Source: Streptomyces tibetensis (GTDB lineage: Bacteria; Actinomycetota; Actinomycetes; Streptomycetales; Streptomycetaceae). From it: a DNA stretch of 64,000 nt. The stretch lies in contig NZ_SZVW01000028.1 in assembly GCF_007655005.1 (NCBI RefSeq), positions 62,001-126,000 of the forward strand. Reading direction: 5' to 3'. Under the pieces are notes generated by a model. It worked only from the letters and a program-made list of their open reading frames with translations, had not been told where the DNA came from and did no database searches. A program made the translations under genes and the position numbers. Below, in pieces: positions 31,107 to 39,122 of this stretch (position 1 is its first letter; each line of letters opens with the position of its first letter).

Positions 31107-32350
31107 GCAGGACGGACTCCGACTGGCCGCCTCTGTGGCATGACGACCCGACGCCGGGCGACCCGGAGGAAGTGGCCGAGCTGGGGCGCAAGTTGCGCAA
31201 GATGGCGGACATGATCGACGAACAGTCGCGGGTCATCGAGGCACTTGCTTCCGTGGAGGGCTGGGACAGTGAGGCCGGTAAGGGTTTTCACGAGCTGGCC
31301 GGAGGTACGGCGGACAAGCTGAAGAAGTCCTTCGAACGCTACGACGAGGCGGCCAAAGCCATCGGCGAGGACGTGCGCGAAGGGAGCTCGGACCAGTTCG
31401 CCAGCGAGATGCGCCGTGCGCAGCGAAAAGCCGACAAGGCGCTGAGTGACTATCGCGACGCCAAGAGTGATCACGACCTTGCGGATCGCGAAGTGCAGAA
31501 GTACGAAGACAAGTACCCGACGCACAACATTCCAGCGGCGGAGAAGGACGAGTACGACCGTTGGGTCAAGAAGCGCTCCGAGGCGTTGCTGCGCATCGGC
31601 GGTGCGCGGAAGGATGTGAAGGACGCCAGGGACATCTATGACGACGCGGGAGACAAGGCCGCTCGTCATATCAAGAACGTCGTGCATCATGATGACGTTC
31701 GGGACCCGGGCGGATTCATGAACTTCCTGGCCGACTGGGCGGACATGCTGTCGAACATATCGGCAGTGCTCTCGGTGCTCGCGGTCATCTGCGCATTCGT
31801 GCCGCCGCTGCAGTTCCTGACTCCCATTTTCGCCACCCTCGCTGTGCTGTCCAGCGCTGCCGCCCTTGCCGGGCATGCATACGACATGTCAGTGCGCGGG
31901 GGGAAGGTCGACTGGCTGAAGTTGGGTGCCGACGCGCTGGGAATCCTGCCCGGATTGGGCGCACTGAAGGGCTTCAGGGCCCTGAACGGGCTCAAGGGGC
32001 TGGCGAAAGTCAAGGCATTCGGATCGCTGAAGACCATCGGGTCGTTCCGGGGCCTGGCTGCGATGGACGGAATCGGACACGCCTTCTTGAACGGTGTCGG
32101 CGTCACGGTGACCAACAAGGTCCTGGGCAGGGTGGCGCGCAACGAACTCGTCGACGGCAGGAAGGTCACGGCTGTCATCAAGGGCACGGGCCTCGCGTCC
32201 GCCTTGCACAGAATGATCGGCGGCGAGAACGGCGAGCGGACCGGATACCAGGAACCGGAGACGGCCAAGCCCACTCCTACGCCGTCTCCCTCACCCGGCC
32301 CCGCTCCGAGTGTCTCGCCCAAGGCGTTCAACACGGCTCTGGCGGCGTAG
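31103..32350 (+). CDS. Cassette A: large T7SS-associated membrane protein with DPTPGDP signature
   Basis: 415 residues. N-terminus WPPLWHDDPTPGDPEEV is the D-P-x-P-G-D signature of actinobacterial T7SS-secreted toxins. A WXG100-like helical region follows (VEGWDSEAGKGFHELAG near residue 50-66), then a long coiled-coil zone to ~190 and two adjacent hydrophobic helices (ISAVLSVLAVICAFVPP and FLTPIFATLAVLSSAAALAG). Next is the conserved KLGADALGILPGLGALKG. The C-terminus is a Pro/Ser/Thr tail (KPTPTPSPSPGPAPSVSP) with no recognisable toxin domain. The protein may be a delivery scaffold or a toxin that has lost, or never had, a warhead. GTG start overlaps the partner gene. Confidence 0.83.
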   Translation: MSRTDSDWPPLWHDDPTPGDPEEVAELGRKLRKMADMIDEQSRVIEALASVEGWDSEAGKGFHELAGGTADKLKKSFERYDEAAKAIGEDVREGSSDQFASEMRRAQRKADKALSDYRDAKSDHDLADREVQKYEDKYPTHNIPAAEKDEYDRWVKKRSEALLRIGGARKDVKDARDIYDDAGDKAARHIKNVVHHDDVRDPGGFMNFLADWADMLSNISAVLSVLAVICAFVPPLQFLTPIFATLAVLSSAAALAGHAYDMSVRGGKVDWLKLGADALGILPGLGALKGFRALNGLKGLAKVKAFGSLKTIGSFRGLAAMDGIGHAFLNGVGVTVTNKVLGRVARNELVDGRKVTAVIKGTGLASALHRMIGGENGERTGYQEPETAKPTPTPSPSPGPAPSVSPKAFNTALAA

Positions 32351-32382
32351 GCCTCGAAGATCGTCCAAGGAGGGCAGATGCT

Positions 32383-32976
32383 GTGAACGACAATGACCAA
32401 GGCGCGGAATGGGAGTTCGTCGGGCGCCGGGGCGGTGATGTCGTCACCCTGGTCAGCGGTTCGGTGATCGCTGCCGTACCCGAGGCGCATCGAGCGGCCG
32501 AGCACGCAGGGCAGGAACTGCGGTTCGACTTCCTCGACGACCGGGCCGTGCTGACCATGCTGCACCGACGTCATCTCGATGAAGAGGACATGTTCAAGGC
32601 AGGCTTCGCGCATGGCGTGCCCCTGGCGCTCGTGGGCTTCGGGGCCGTGCTCTATTGGGCCGCTGTGGCCCAGTACTGGGAGACTGCCGCTCCCCGCAAC
32701 GCCTATCTGGCGGTCGCCTTCACCGTCGTGGTGACTCAGGTCTTCTTCTTCGTGCGCAGCGCGATGTCGCACTGGGGCGACCCGGTCCGGCAGAACCTGC
32801 GGGCCCGGGCCGCCGCCTACCGGAAGATCGCCCACATCGCCCGACGGGGAGGGGCGGACATCCCCGCTCACTATCCGCACTACGGGCCGTACCCCTTCGC
32901 GGCGACATTCCGCCCCGAGGTGGACGACCGTGAACAGTCCGAAAGCAAGAAGGCAGATGACAACGGACACCGTTGA
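32383..32976 (+). CDS. Cassette A: hypothetical two-helix membrane protein
   Basis: 197 residues from GTG 32383. An N-terminal soluble part of ~75 residues (EWEFVGRRGGDVVTLVSGSV) is followed by two membrane helices (GVPLALVGFGAVLYWAAVAQY and AYLAVAFTVVVTQVFFFVRS) and a charged C-terminus. It starts 32 bp after the large cassette protein and overlaps the next gene by 20 bp. It could be an immunity-type membrane protein for the upstream product, but there is no direct evidence for this. Not recognised in any family. Confidence 0.72.
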   Translation: MNDNDQGAEWEFVGRRGGDVVTLVSGSVIAAVPEAHRAAEHAGQELRFDFLDDRAVLTMLHRRHLDEEDMFKAGFAHGVPLALVGFGAVLYWAAVAQYWETAAPRNAYLAVAFTVVVTQVFFFVRSAMSHWGDPVRQNLRARAAAYRKIAHIARRGGADIPAHYPHYGPYPFAATFRPEVDDREQSESKKADDNGHR

Positions 32977-33625
32977 GGAAGCCCGGCCCAGCCTCGAGGG
33001 AGGCGACGGCATAGAGGTCCGCTGGATCATGCCGGAGGGCTTCCTCGAGCTGCCCTTCGAGGCGGACGACCTGGACGAGCTGGCCGGGCAACTGGTCGAG
33101 TTGGCCAAGCAGGCTCTGCCCGGTGCCGACGAGGAAGTGCAGGTGCAGTACGCCGCCATGTGCGCGGCGCACTACGACGAGTTCATCGAGGCGGGCGTGC
33201 AGTACGCCGGCTTCGTCACCACGGAGGTCGACGGCGTCCGCTGCACGGCCACGGTGAACGTCAGTCTCCTGGACCTCGACGAGCGAGCCGGTGCCAATCC
33301 GGTGGGCTTCATCGCGACCACGATGCGGCATCTGGAACTCGGAGACATCGGCGAAGTACAGCTGCCCTGCGGCCCGGCCGTGACATGCGTCGGCAGCCGG
33401 TCTTCCCACATCGACGGCAGCCTGACGCAGTCGGGCCGGGACGAACCGATCTGGACGTCGTTCATACAGGTCCAAATACCGCTGAACAACGGCACGGTCC
33501 TCCTGCTGGAGATGGGCACGCCGACGGCCGAAGGGTGGGACGTCTTCTCCGCCATGTTCGCCGGCATCGTGAAGAGCGTCCGACTCTTCGACAACGACGG
33601 AGCTCCGCTGGTGATGCCGGGGTGA
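32957..33625 (+). CDS. Cassette A: accessory protein, LPCGPAV family
   Basis: 222 residues from ATG 32957, which follows AAGAAGGC; a GTG at 32930 is an alternative. The protein begins with IEVRWIMPEGFLELPF, an edge-strand plus P-E-G motif. It shares with the cassette C protein at 53860-54498 the blocks LPCGPAV, SGRDE, (F/Q)IQV-x-IP, and a closing W-x-x-F-x-x-x-(F/L)A-x-I-(V/I)-x-SV-x-F. These two, with the shorter one at 36249-36770, form a clear family within this window. No signal peptide; probably cytoplasmic. It is coupled to the next gene by GTGA. A chaperone or immunity role is possible but unproven. Confidence 0.78.
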   Translation: MTTDTVEEARPSLEGGDGIEVRWIMPEGFLELPFEADDLDELAGQLVELAKQALPGADEEVQVQYAAMCAAHYDEFIEAGVQYAGFVTTEVDGVRCTATVNVSLLDLDERAGANPVGFIATTMRHLELGDIGEVQLPCGPAVTCVGSRSSHIDGSLTQSGRDEPIWTSFIQVQIPLNNGTVLLLEMGTPTAEGWDVFSAMFAGIVKSVRLFDNDGAPLVMPG

Positions 33626-34200
33626 AGGGGTCGGCAGCAGGTGATGACTCACCGGCGGTGGTAGTGCCCAGGGACTACGAACTGCTGGTTCCGCGCGAGT
33701 GGTTCCGTGTCGACCTCATGCGGGACCGCTGGCGCTCCCACCTCAAGACGTTCGTGGACCGCCAGTCAGAGGGCCGGCACGTGTCCGCTGAACTCAAGCG
33801 GGACGTATGGACCACCCTGCGCAATACGGCGGAGGCGGGCCGGGCACGCGGGGCCATGGAGTTCTTCCTCCTGACGACCTCGCAGGACGGCGGCCTCCCG
33901 GCCTCACTCCTCGTTTCCTTGCTGCCGTTGGGCGACACCCCCGCCGACCCGGAGAAGTACGCGGCGTGGCTCGAACTGCGCGAGCCTGAAGGCCCCGGGC
34001 GGCGGCGGGTGTCGGTGGTGGAGCTGACGGCGGGGCCGGCTGTCCGCGTTCTCGGTGCCACGACCCTGAACGTCCACGTCCTGATGCCCGGCCGGGCCGG
34101 TTACCTGACGCTCTCCTTCTCATCTCCGCTCATCGGGATGGCCGGTCCGATGGAGCGCTTGTGTGATGCCATTGCGGGTTCGCTTCGGTGGGTGGTGTGA
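33622..34200 (+). CDS. Cassette A: accessory protein, VPxxW family (PsbP/Mog1-like start)
   Basis: 192 residues from GTG 33622, overlapping the previous stop (GTGA). It opens with RDYELLVPREWFRVDL, a pattern like that of PsbP/Mog1-type folds. It aligns with the cassette B protein at 38425-39072: L-x-x-P-x-x-W, LPASLLVSLLPL against the P-x-S/A-x-x-V region, GYLTLSFSSP against WLTISFSTMG, and a terminal L-x-DAI-x-x-(S/T)-x-RW. No signal peptide or membrane helix. It is encoded downstream of the LPCGPAV-type protein in cassettes A and probably works with it. Confidence 0.76.
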   Translation: MKGSAAGDDSPAVVVPRDYELLVPREWFRVDLMRDRWRSHLKTFVDRQSEGRHVSAELKRDVWTTLRNTAEAGRARGAMEFFLLTTSQDGGLPASLLVSLLPLGDTPADPEKYAAWLELREPEGPGRRRVSVVELTAGPAVRVLGATTLNVHVLMPGRAGYLTLSFSSPLIGMAGPMERLCDAIAGSLRWVV

Positions 34201-34241
34201 GTGTGGGGCTCGGTGGGTGGTGTGGCTCGTTAGGGGAACGG

Positions 34242-34811
34242 ATGCAGAGGCAAGCTGACGGGACGGGTGCCGACCGGCGCTGGGGAGTGCGCGACGGCTT
34301 GGGAATCGCCGTGGCGATCCTCTGCCTGGTGGTCGGCACGGGCCTGATCCTGCTGTTCACGGGACTGTGGAAGCGGTTCGCCCGCGAGACCCTCCCGACC
34401 CTCGTGGAACTGCCAGGAGGCTCGGGGGCGCTGGGTGCGGTCCTCGGTGTGATCACCGTGCTCGGGGTGATCGGAGGGCTGCGTTGCACCCCGCCGGGGT
34501 TCTCGGGCGGAACCCGCCTGGCGCGTGGGCTGCGATCCACGGGAACGGCGCTGTGCTGCGCTGCGGTTTTCGGGCCGCTCTTCTATCTGCTGAGTGGCTT
34601 GCGTGCCAGGCACTGCGCGTCGATGAGTTGCGCGTACATTCCCGGGACTGGGACCGCGTTCCTCGCCTACGTCGTCACTGCCGGCCTGGTCGGCTGGTCC
34701 GTCCACCGCTGGACCAGCGCGCGGGCAGCGGAGCAGCTCGCGGTGGAGCGGATGCGTGCACGGAGGCTCCGGAGGAAGGGCAAGGGGAAGAGCCGGGCGG
34801 CACGCAGGTGA
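34242..34811 (+). CDS. Cassette A: four-helix membrane protein
   Basis: 189 residues from ATG 34242, with AGGGGAACGG upstream. The ORF could also start at GTG 34188 or 34197, which would overlap the previous gene. Four hydrophobic helices are visible (GIAVAILCLVVGTGLILLFTG, LGAVLGVITVLGVIGG, ALCCAAVFGPLFYLLSG, FLAYVVTAGLVGWSV), with two cysteines in the extracellular RARHCASMSCAYIPG loop that could form a disulfide. The C-terminus is strongly basic (RMRARRLRRKGKGKSRAARR). Last gene of cassette A; function unknown. Confidence 0.72.
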   Translation: MQRQADGTGADRRWGVRDGLGIAVAILCLVVGTGLILLFTGLWKRFARETLPTLVELPGGSGALGAVLGVITVLGVIGGLRCTPPGFSGGTRLARGLRSTGTALCCAAVFGPLFYLLSGLRARHCASMSCAYIPGTGTAFLAYVVTAGLVGWSVHRWTSARAAEQLAVERMRARRLRRKGKGKSRAARR

Positions 34812-35268
34812 AGGCCTCCGCAGAGCGGCCCGCTCGGCAAACGTCCAGCCAACGCGTGCGGCCAAGGTCCGGCAGTAAGCCCGCGAACACCTACGCGAAC
34901 GCCTCCCGGGGCTCGGGCCGCGGGAACCGACCCCGCCCTGCGGTGAGCGAAGCCGGCTCCTCCGCTCACCCCGCAGGTGCTGCAGCGCCACGACTCCGAT
35001 TTTCTGCGGTGGGCGGCTTCGAGTGTCGTGTGTGTCGGCGGTTCGTTCGGGCTCGCCTGGCTCGGGCCCGCTGTGCCGTTGCCGAGCCCAGTAGCCAGGG
35101 TGGCCTTGCTCCTCGCCTGGATCGTGCTGCCGCTCGCTGCGGTTCTGGTGCTGCGCTGGGAATGTGGGGCAGGGCACCGGTGACCAGGCTGCCCTGGCGG
35201 AGCGGGGCACCTGGAGCGACGCCGTGACCTGATGCGACGCCGACCGTTTCCATCGCCGTCACTCCTGG
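34812..35268. other. Gap between cassettes A and B with one doubtful small ORF
   Basis: 457 bp separating two convergent groups. Apart from the possible 68-codon membrane ORF at 34977-35183 nothing is recognised. The first ~150 bp look like decayed coding sequence (no open frame with codon bias). Confidence 0.4.
34977..35183 (+). CDS. Possible small two-helix membrane protein
   Basis: 68 residues from GTG 34977. It contains two hydrophobic stretches (AASSVVCVGGSFGLAWLGPA and VARVALLLAWIVLPLAAVLV) and a codon pattern compatible with coding. There is no strong ribosome site. It may be the 3' remnant of a larger gene like the four-helix protein just upstream. Weak call. Confidence 0.35.
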   Translation: MLQRHDSDFLRWAASSVVCVGGSFGLAWLGPAVPLPSPVARVALLLAWIVLPLAAVLVLRWECGAGHR

Positions 35269-36228
35269 TCAGGTACCCGACGGCTCCTCATAAAGCCGTA
35301 CGGTGGCGGCAATCTTACGCACCGTTGATTCCGGCACCTCCTCGGATACGCCCTTGGCCCCGAAGAACGACCAGGAGGCCAGATCGCCTTCGGAGTTCTC
35401 GAAGGCGAAAGTCCACGCCTTGCCCTCCGTCGAGCACTTCTGTGACTTCTGCTTGGCACCGACGGACCAGGCGGACCCCAGACTCCCGTTGATGCCGGAC
35501 TTCGTGGTGAAAGGCTCCACGGTGTCTGTCCTCACTTTGGCCTTGTCGGGCTGGGCGAACTGCCCGTACACCCAGGTCTTGGGATCGGAGGCGGCGATCT
35601 CCCCGGTGCTCCGAGCGCCGTTGTTGCTCCTGGAACCCGCGACGGCCAGCGACGTGTTCTCCTCGGTGCCGTCCTCGTTCTCGTCCGAGGTGCACCACTT
35701 TTCCTTCAAATACGCGGGGGCGCGCATCCCGATCAGTGGAGTGTCCTCCGGGTCGTCGTTCTCGGAGACGTACGTGACCCAATCCGGTGACTGGAGCGCC
35801 CACCTGGGCGGAACATCGAATGCGATTCCCTGATCCGGGTTCACCACGACTTTCCATCCCTTGACCGTGGCCGCCTCGGTGTCCGTGTCCCGAGGGTTGC
35901 TCGAACTCGGCGACGGCGCGGGTGCCTTGGTGGGGTCGGTGCCTGCCCGGTCGTTGCTGCCGCCGAGGGTGACGAAGCCGGTTGCGGCCGCGGCTGCCAC
36001 GACGGCTGTCGCCGCGAGGACGGCGACTATCGTGCTGCGGGTCCGAGCGCCGCTCGGCGGTGGAGCCGCCGGCACACCGGCCGGTTGCGTGGGCACGTCC
36101 GACGCCTGAGTCTGCAGGTACGGGTTCGGCTGGTGATATCCGGGCCGCAGGTACGGATTCGAGGCCTGCTCGGTCGGCTGCTGCTGCGGTTCCTGCCCGT
36201 CCTCGGGCGGCTGCTTTCCTGGCCACAT
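35269..36228 (-). CDS. Cassette B end: membrane-anchored extracytoplasmic protein
   Basis: 319 residues from ATG 36228 (a TTG at 36237 is possible). The cytoplasmic start is Gln/Pro/Tyr-rich (NPYLRPGYHQPNPYLQ), then comes one membrane helix (STIVAVLAATAVVAAAAATGFV) and a Ser/Pro/Asp/Thr linker. The extracellular domain opens with GIAFDVPPRWALQSPDW, the same V-P-x-x-W start found in the cytoplasmic cassette accessory proteins. Two cysteines (KWCTSDENED and QKCSTEGKAW) could form a disulfide. It lies 20 bp downstream of the truncated LPCGPAV-family gene on the same strand. It probably presents a PsbP-like domain outside the cell. Function unknown. Confidence 0.8.
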   Translation of the reverse strand: MWPGKQPPEDGQEPQQQPTEQASNPYLRPGYHQPNPYLQTQASDVPTQPAGVPAAPPPSGARTRSTIVAVLAATAVVAAAAATGFVTLGGSNDRAGTDPTKAPAPSPSSSNPRDTDTEAATVKGWKVVVNPDQGIAFDVPPRWALQSPDWVTYVSENDDPEDTPLIGMRAPAYLKEKWCTSDENEDGTEENTSLAVAGSRSNNGARSTGEIAASDPKTWVYGQFAQPDKAKVRTDTVEPFTTKSGINGSLGSAWSVGAKQKSQKCSTEGKAWTFAFENSEGDLASWSFFGAKGVSEEVPESTVRKIAATVRLYEEPSGT

Positions 36229-36248
36229 GTGGCCCAACGATACGGTGA

Positions 36249-36770
36249 TCAGCGCCGGAAGCGTCCGGTCAAGCGGGCGGCGGACTGCTCAGTGCACGGG
36301 CCCTGGACGGTACGGCGCTCGTCACCAGGTTCCGTATGCCGGTACGTCGCAGGGGCGCACGGCAGGTCGAGCCGAATGGCGTTGCTGGACGGCCCGCTGG
36401 AGAGCGCAGCGAGGATGCCCTGAGCGACGACATCGGTGTCGCTGCCGGCCTGGTCCGTGGGGGCGATGGCGACGATGAAGGCGCATGTTGCGATGCCCTC
36501 GGCGGGCTCGTGCCTGGTGACCTGCCCATGCGGGATGTCATCTTCGCCGGCCGCGGAGAACAACCCCATCGCCGCGTAGGAGACACCCGTGTCTCTCGTG
36601 AGTTTCGGCGATATCAGCGTGAAAGCGTGAAAGGGGGCGGGCCGCAGGTTCCCGTTGCTCTCGTCGCCTCGTGGATAGAGGTCCCGTACGGAGGGCTGGG
36701 CGCCTTCGCCGCGTTCCTCCGGGGTCGCGGCTATGGGCAGGGCGTATCCGACCCAAGTGGCGCCGGTCAA
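36249..36770 (-). CDS. Cassette B: C-terminally shortened LPCGPAV-family protein
   Basis: 173 residues from TTG 36770, which overlaps the preceding stop (ATTGA), so translation is coupled. No ATG or GTG gives a family-like N-terminus. It matches the cassette C protein (53860-54498) over VRDLYP-(R/Q)-G, an A-x-GLF/GIGLY strand, TCAFIVAIAPTDQ and RLDLPCAPA. After that point the homologue has some 60 more residues, including SGRDE and the IQVHIPF strand. Here the sequence ends in an unrelated basic tail. The missing part would overlap the start of the next gene, so a deletion is likely. It may be nonfunctional. Confidence 0.65.
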   Translation of the reverse strand: MTGATWVGYALPIAATPEERGEGAQPSVRDLYPRGDESNGNLRPAPFHAFTLISPKLTRDTGVSYAAMGLFSAAGEDDIPHGQVTRHEPAEGIATCAFIVAIAPTDQAGSDTDVVAQGILAALSSGPSSNAIRLDLPCAPATYRHTEPGDERRTVQGPCTEQSAARLTGRFRR

Positions 36771-37406
36771 TGGGCCGTCACGGGAAGCCGGAGCGTCCGT
36801 GCGAAGTCGTCCAGCGGCTCCATTGCTGCGGCCACCACTTCCGGATCGTCGTGGTGGCCGCGGAGGCACACGTCGGGTATGCCGGGCGGGGCGTGCCAGT
36901 GATAGGTCACCGAGGTCATCATGATGGTGCTGTCCGCCGGGTAGGAACGGGTGACCCGGACGCCGTCCTCGCCCAGATGTGGAGAGGCGAAAGCAACGCC
37001 GCCGGTGCGTTGCTGCCACTCGGGGATGTCCGGGTGCGGCACGGTAGGCGCGCTGAGCCCCTCACAGGAGGCCGCGTCAGGGGCTTCGCAGTGGATACGG
37101 GTGGCGTGCATCACCAGGGGCATGTAGGTGAGCGGAACGGGGTGGTAGATGAACGCCTCGTCGGCTTGGAGCTTGTCCCGCAGGGTGACGATCGTCTGTT
37201 CGTAGAAGCTCTTGTGGAAGCGGCGGAGCTTCCGGGTGAGCTCGATGTTGTGTATGGCGGCCAAGCCGATCAGGTGTTGGTCGAGCCATTCCCTTGAAAG
37301 TCTTCTTGTCCATCTGGAGCCAGAGGTAGCCCCAGAGGCCTGTATTGGCATCCGTGTCGACGTGCAGCGCACCGAGGTCGGCGCTCCACAGGGTGCCCTC
37401 GGGCAT
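36767..37406 (-). pseudogene. Cassette B: hypothetical protein gene with an internal frameshift
   Basis: The first 38 or so codons from ATG 37406 (MPEGTLWSADLGALHV...LQMDKKTF) read in one frame. The remaining ~170 codons (EWLDQHLIGLAAIHNIELTRK onward, ending RLPVTAH) read in another. The switch falls at about 37290-37297 in the CTTTCAAGGGAA region, so one base extra or two missing would explain it. Both halves look coding and are open to the end. The 3' part has no recognised domain. The stop overlaps the start of the next gene. The gene is either recently inactivated or affected by a sequencing error at this point. Confidence 0.65.
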
Positions 37407-37550
37407 GAGTGGTCTCTTTCGTCAGGGGCGTGGGAAGGGGGACGACCGTCTCCAGAAGGGTCAGATCGTCACAACGGTCACGCTTGAGCGAGGCACTTCA
37501 ACAAGATCCTGTCGACCGAGATCTGCCGGCCAGACAGGATGCGGAGCCGA

Positions 37551-37742
37551 TCATCGGTATCGCCACCAGTGGCGCAGGGCCGCCCCTCCCGCCGCAGTCA
37601 GCAGGACACCCAGCACGGTGAATCGACCTACCGGGGCCGAGAACAGAAGCCACACGCCACCGAACGAGAAGATGATTCCGCCACTACACATCAGGAAGTT
37701 GTAGGCGCCGTCAGGCATATTTCCGGGCGGAATCCAAGGCAT
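37551..37742 (-). CDS. Cassette B: small two-helix membrane protein
   Basis: 63 residues from ATG 37742. Two hydrophobic helices (YNFLMCSGGIIFSFGGVWLL and FTVLGVLLTAAGGAALRHW) follow a short Pro-rich start (MPWIPPGNMPDG). It lies 44 bp after the preceding gene and is followed by 144 bp without a recognisable gene. It could be an immunity or stabilising protein for a cassette membrane component. Not recognised. Confidence 0.6.
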   Translation of the reverse strand: MPWIPPGNMPDGAYNFLMCSGGIIFSFGGVWLLFSAPVGRFTVLGVLLTAAGGAALRHWWRYR

Positions 37743-37786
37743 GTTTATCTCCAGGTAGCTAGGTCGGGATTTTCCCGGCCTGCAGC

Positions 37787-38428
37787 TCAGTCGTCATCAT
37801 CGTCGGGTGCCACGTAGTCATTATGGCGTAGCACGATGGAGTGGGCGAGCTCGTCCATGTCGTCCAGTGAACGCAGCACCTGGCTCGGTGCTGGTGACCC
37901 TGTGATGACGACCACATCCTGGCCGTGCTCTTCACTGCGCCATGCGTAACGCAGACTCGAGACAACAGCGTTGCTTTCACTGTCTACCGAGTAGCGGAGT
38001 ACGCGTACCCCAGTTCCCAGCGACTCCGTCTCGAACTCCTCGACGATCGGTGGCTCGACCGCCCCATCATCGTCTGCGAGTGTCACCCGACGCAATTCCG
38101 ATACTTTCTCACCTTCGGATGGGAATTCGCTCACGAATACGGGGAGCGGGAGTGCTGTCGGACTGGGAAGATACAGGAGCACTTCGAACCCCGGAAACAT
38201 CTTGGGGTACTGCTCAACGCACGCGGCCAAGGTGTCTGCCAGTAGTTCGACCTCGCCTGCTACGGGGTCTTCCTCGTGTTCGTCCCACCAGAGTGTCGCC
38301 GTCTCCGTTGCCCACTCCTGAGGTGTTCGCTCGTCGTCATCCTCCCAAGGCTCCGATGCGCCGATCGTCCAGCGGGGAGGAATCTCAAGCCATACGTCCA
38401 AGTCGTATTCGATGTCTAGCCAGCTCAT
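37787..38428 (-). CDS. Cassette B: acidic accessory protein, IPPRW type
   Basis: 213 residues from ATG 38428, overlapping the previous stop (ATGA). Very acidic, ending YVAPDDDDD. It opens with DVWLEIPPRWTIGAS, again an edge strand plus I-P-P-x-W. It then has alternating strands (FEVLLYLPSP, LPLPVFVSEFP) and a closing helix-strand. It is probably distantly related to the LPCGPAV-type proteins that occupy the matching slot in cassettes A and C, but the LPCGPAV block itself is absent. No signal peptide. Confidence 0.72.
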   Translation of the reverse strand: MSWLDIEYDLDVWLEIPPRWTIGASEPWEDDDERTPQEWATETATLWWDEHEEDPVAGEVELLADTLAACVEQYPKMFPGFEVLLYLPSPTALPLPVFVSEFPSEGEKVSELRRVTLADDDGAVEPPIVEEFETESLGTGVRVLRYSVDSESNAVVSSLRYAWRSEEHGQDVVVITGSPAPSQVLRSLDDMDELAHSIVLRHNDYVAPDDDDD

Positions 38429-39072
38429 TCACTACTCCAACGAAATGTGGTCACGATGGCGTCAAAGAGAGAAACCGTGGCGTCGGACAAGTCATCGTTG
38501 GGATCTCCGCCGCCCATGGTTGAGAAGGAGATCGTCAGCCATCTTCCAGGATCACCGGGAACAGCCGCCACGTAGTCGACACGCCGTGAAGCCAGTTCGA
38601 TACCTTCCTGTGCATCGGCCTGGGCCACTATCTCCCGCCTGGCGCCAGGAGCCTCATCGAGATCGACGGCGTCGTAACCACCGGTTGAGGTCATCGCTCC
38701 GAGGAATCGACCGGGATCGCCTTCAGTGCTGATTTCGCCCACGACGAATGAGGCGGCAAGCGGACTTTCCCCTGGGTCCGCCAGCGGTAGGTAGAAGTCC
38801 AGCCCACCACTCTTACGCGCACCCTTGATCCCAATCGATAGTCGACGCTCGACCTCCAGCCGATAGCGGGTAACCAAGTCTTTCGGAAAGTTCTTAGGGA
38901 GCTGCTTGCGTGCCGACTCAACGATGTTTTTTACTGCCGCCTCTCTCTCGTTCTTTCGGCGCAACGGGATTCTCTTCCAATTTGGCGGAAGGATCAATGA
39001 ATATCCATTTACTACACCCTGTTTCGGTGATCCGCCTGCGGCTTTCGCAGTACCGGTATGATTTGATTCCAA
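38425..39072 (-). CDS. Cassette B: accessory protein, LPxxW family
   Basis: 215 residues from ATG 39072. It opens with GYSLILPPNWKRIPL, then a charged helical region, PLADPGESPLAASFVVG, a beta-rich middle, WLTISFSTMGG near the end and the terminal LFDAIVTTFRW. These blocks align with the cassette A protein at 33622-34200. The sequence here is noticeably richer in A and T than the genome average. It starts 50 bp after the large cassette protein. Cytoplasmic by prediction; function unknown. Confidence 0.76.
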   Translation of the reverse strand: MESNHTGTAKAAGGSPKQGVVNGYSLILPPNWKRIPLRRKNEREAAVKNIVESARKQLPKNFPKDLVTRYRLEVERRLSIGIKGARKSGGLDFYLPLADPGESPLAASFVVGEISTEGDPGRFLGAMTSTGGYDAVDLDEAPGARREIVAQADAQEGIELASRRVDYVAAVPGDPGRWLTISFSTMGGGDPNDDLSDATVSLFDAIVTTFRWSSE

Positions 39073-39122
39073 TCTGCACCCCCAAGTCTCATGAGTTTAT
39101 GCTTGATGCGAGACCGAGCCGT

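Noticed and set aside
36249..37019. A longer start (37019) for the shortened family-1 gene
   Set aside because: The extra 83 codons overlap the upstream gene's coding region and are Arg/Pro/His-rich. The TTG in ATTGA at 36770 gives a family-like N-terminus and a normal coupling.
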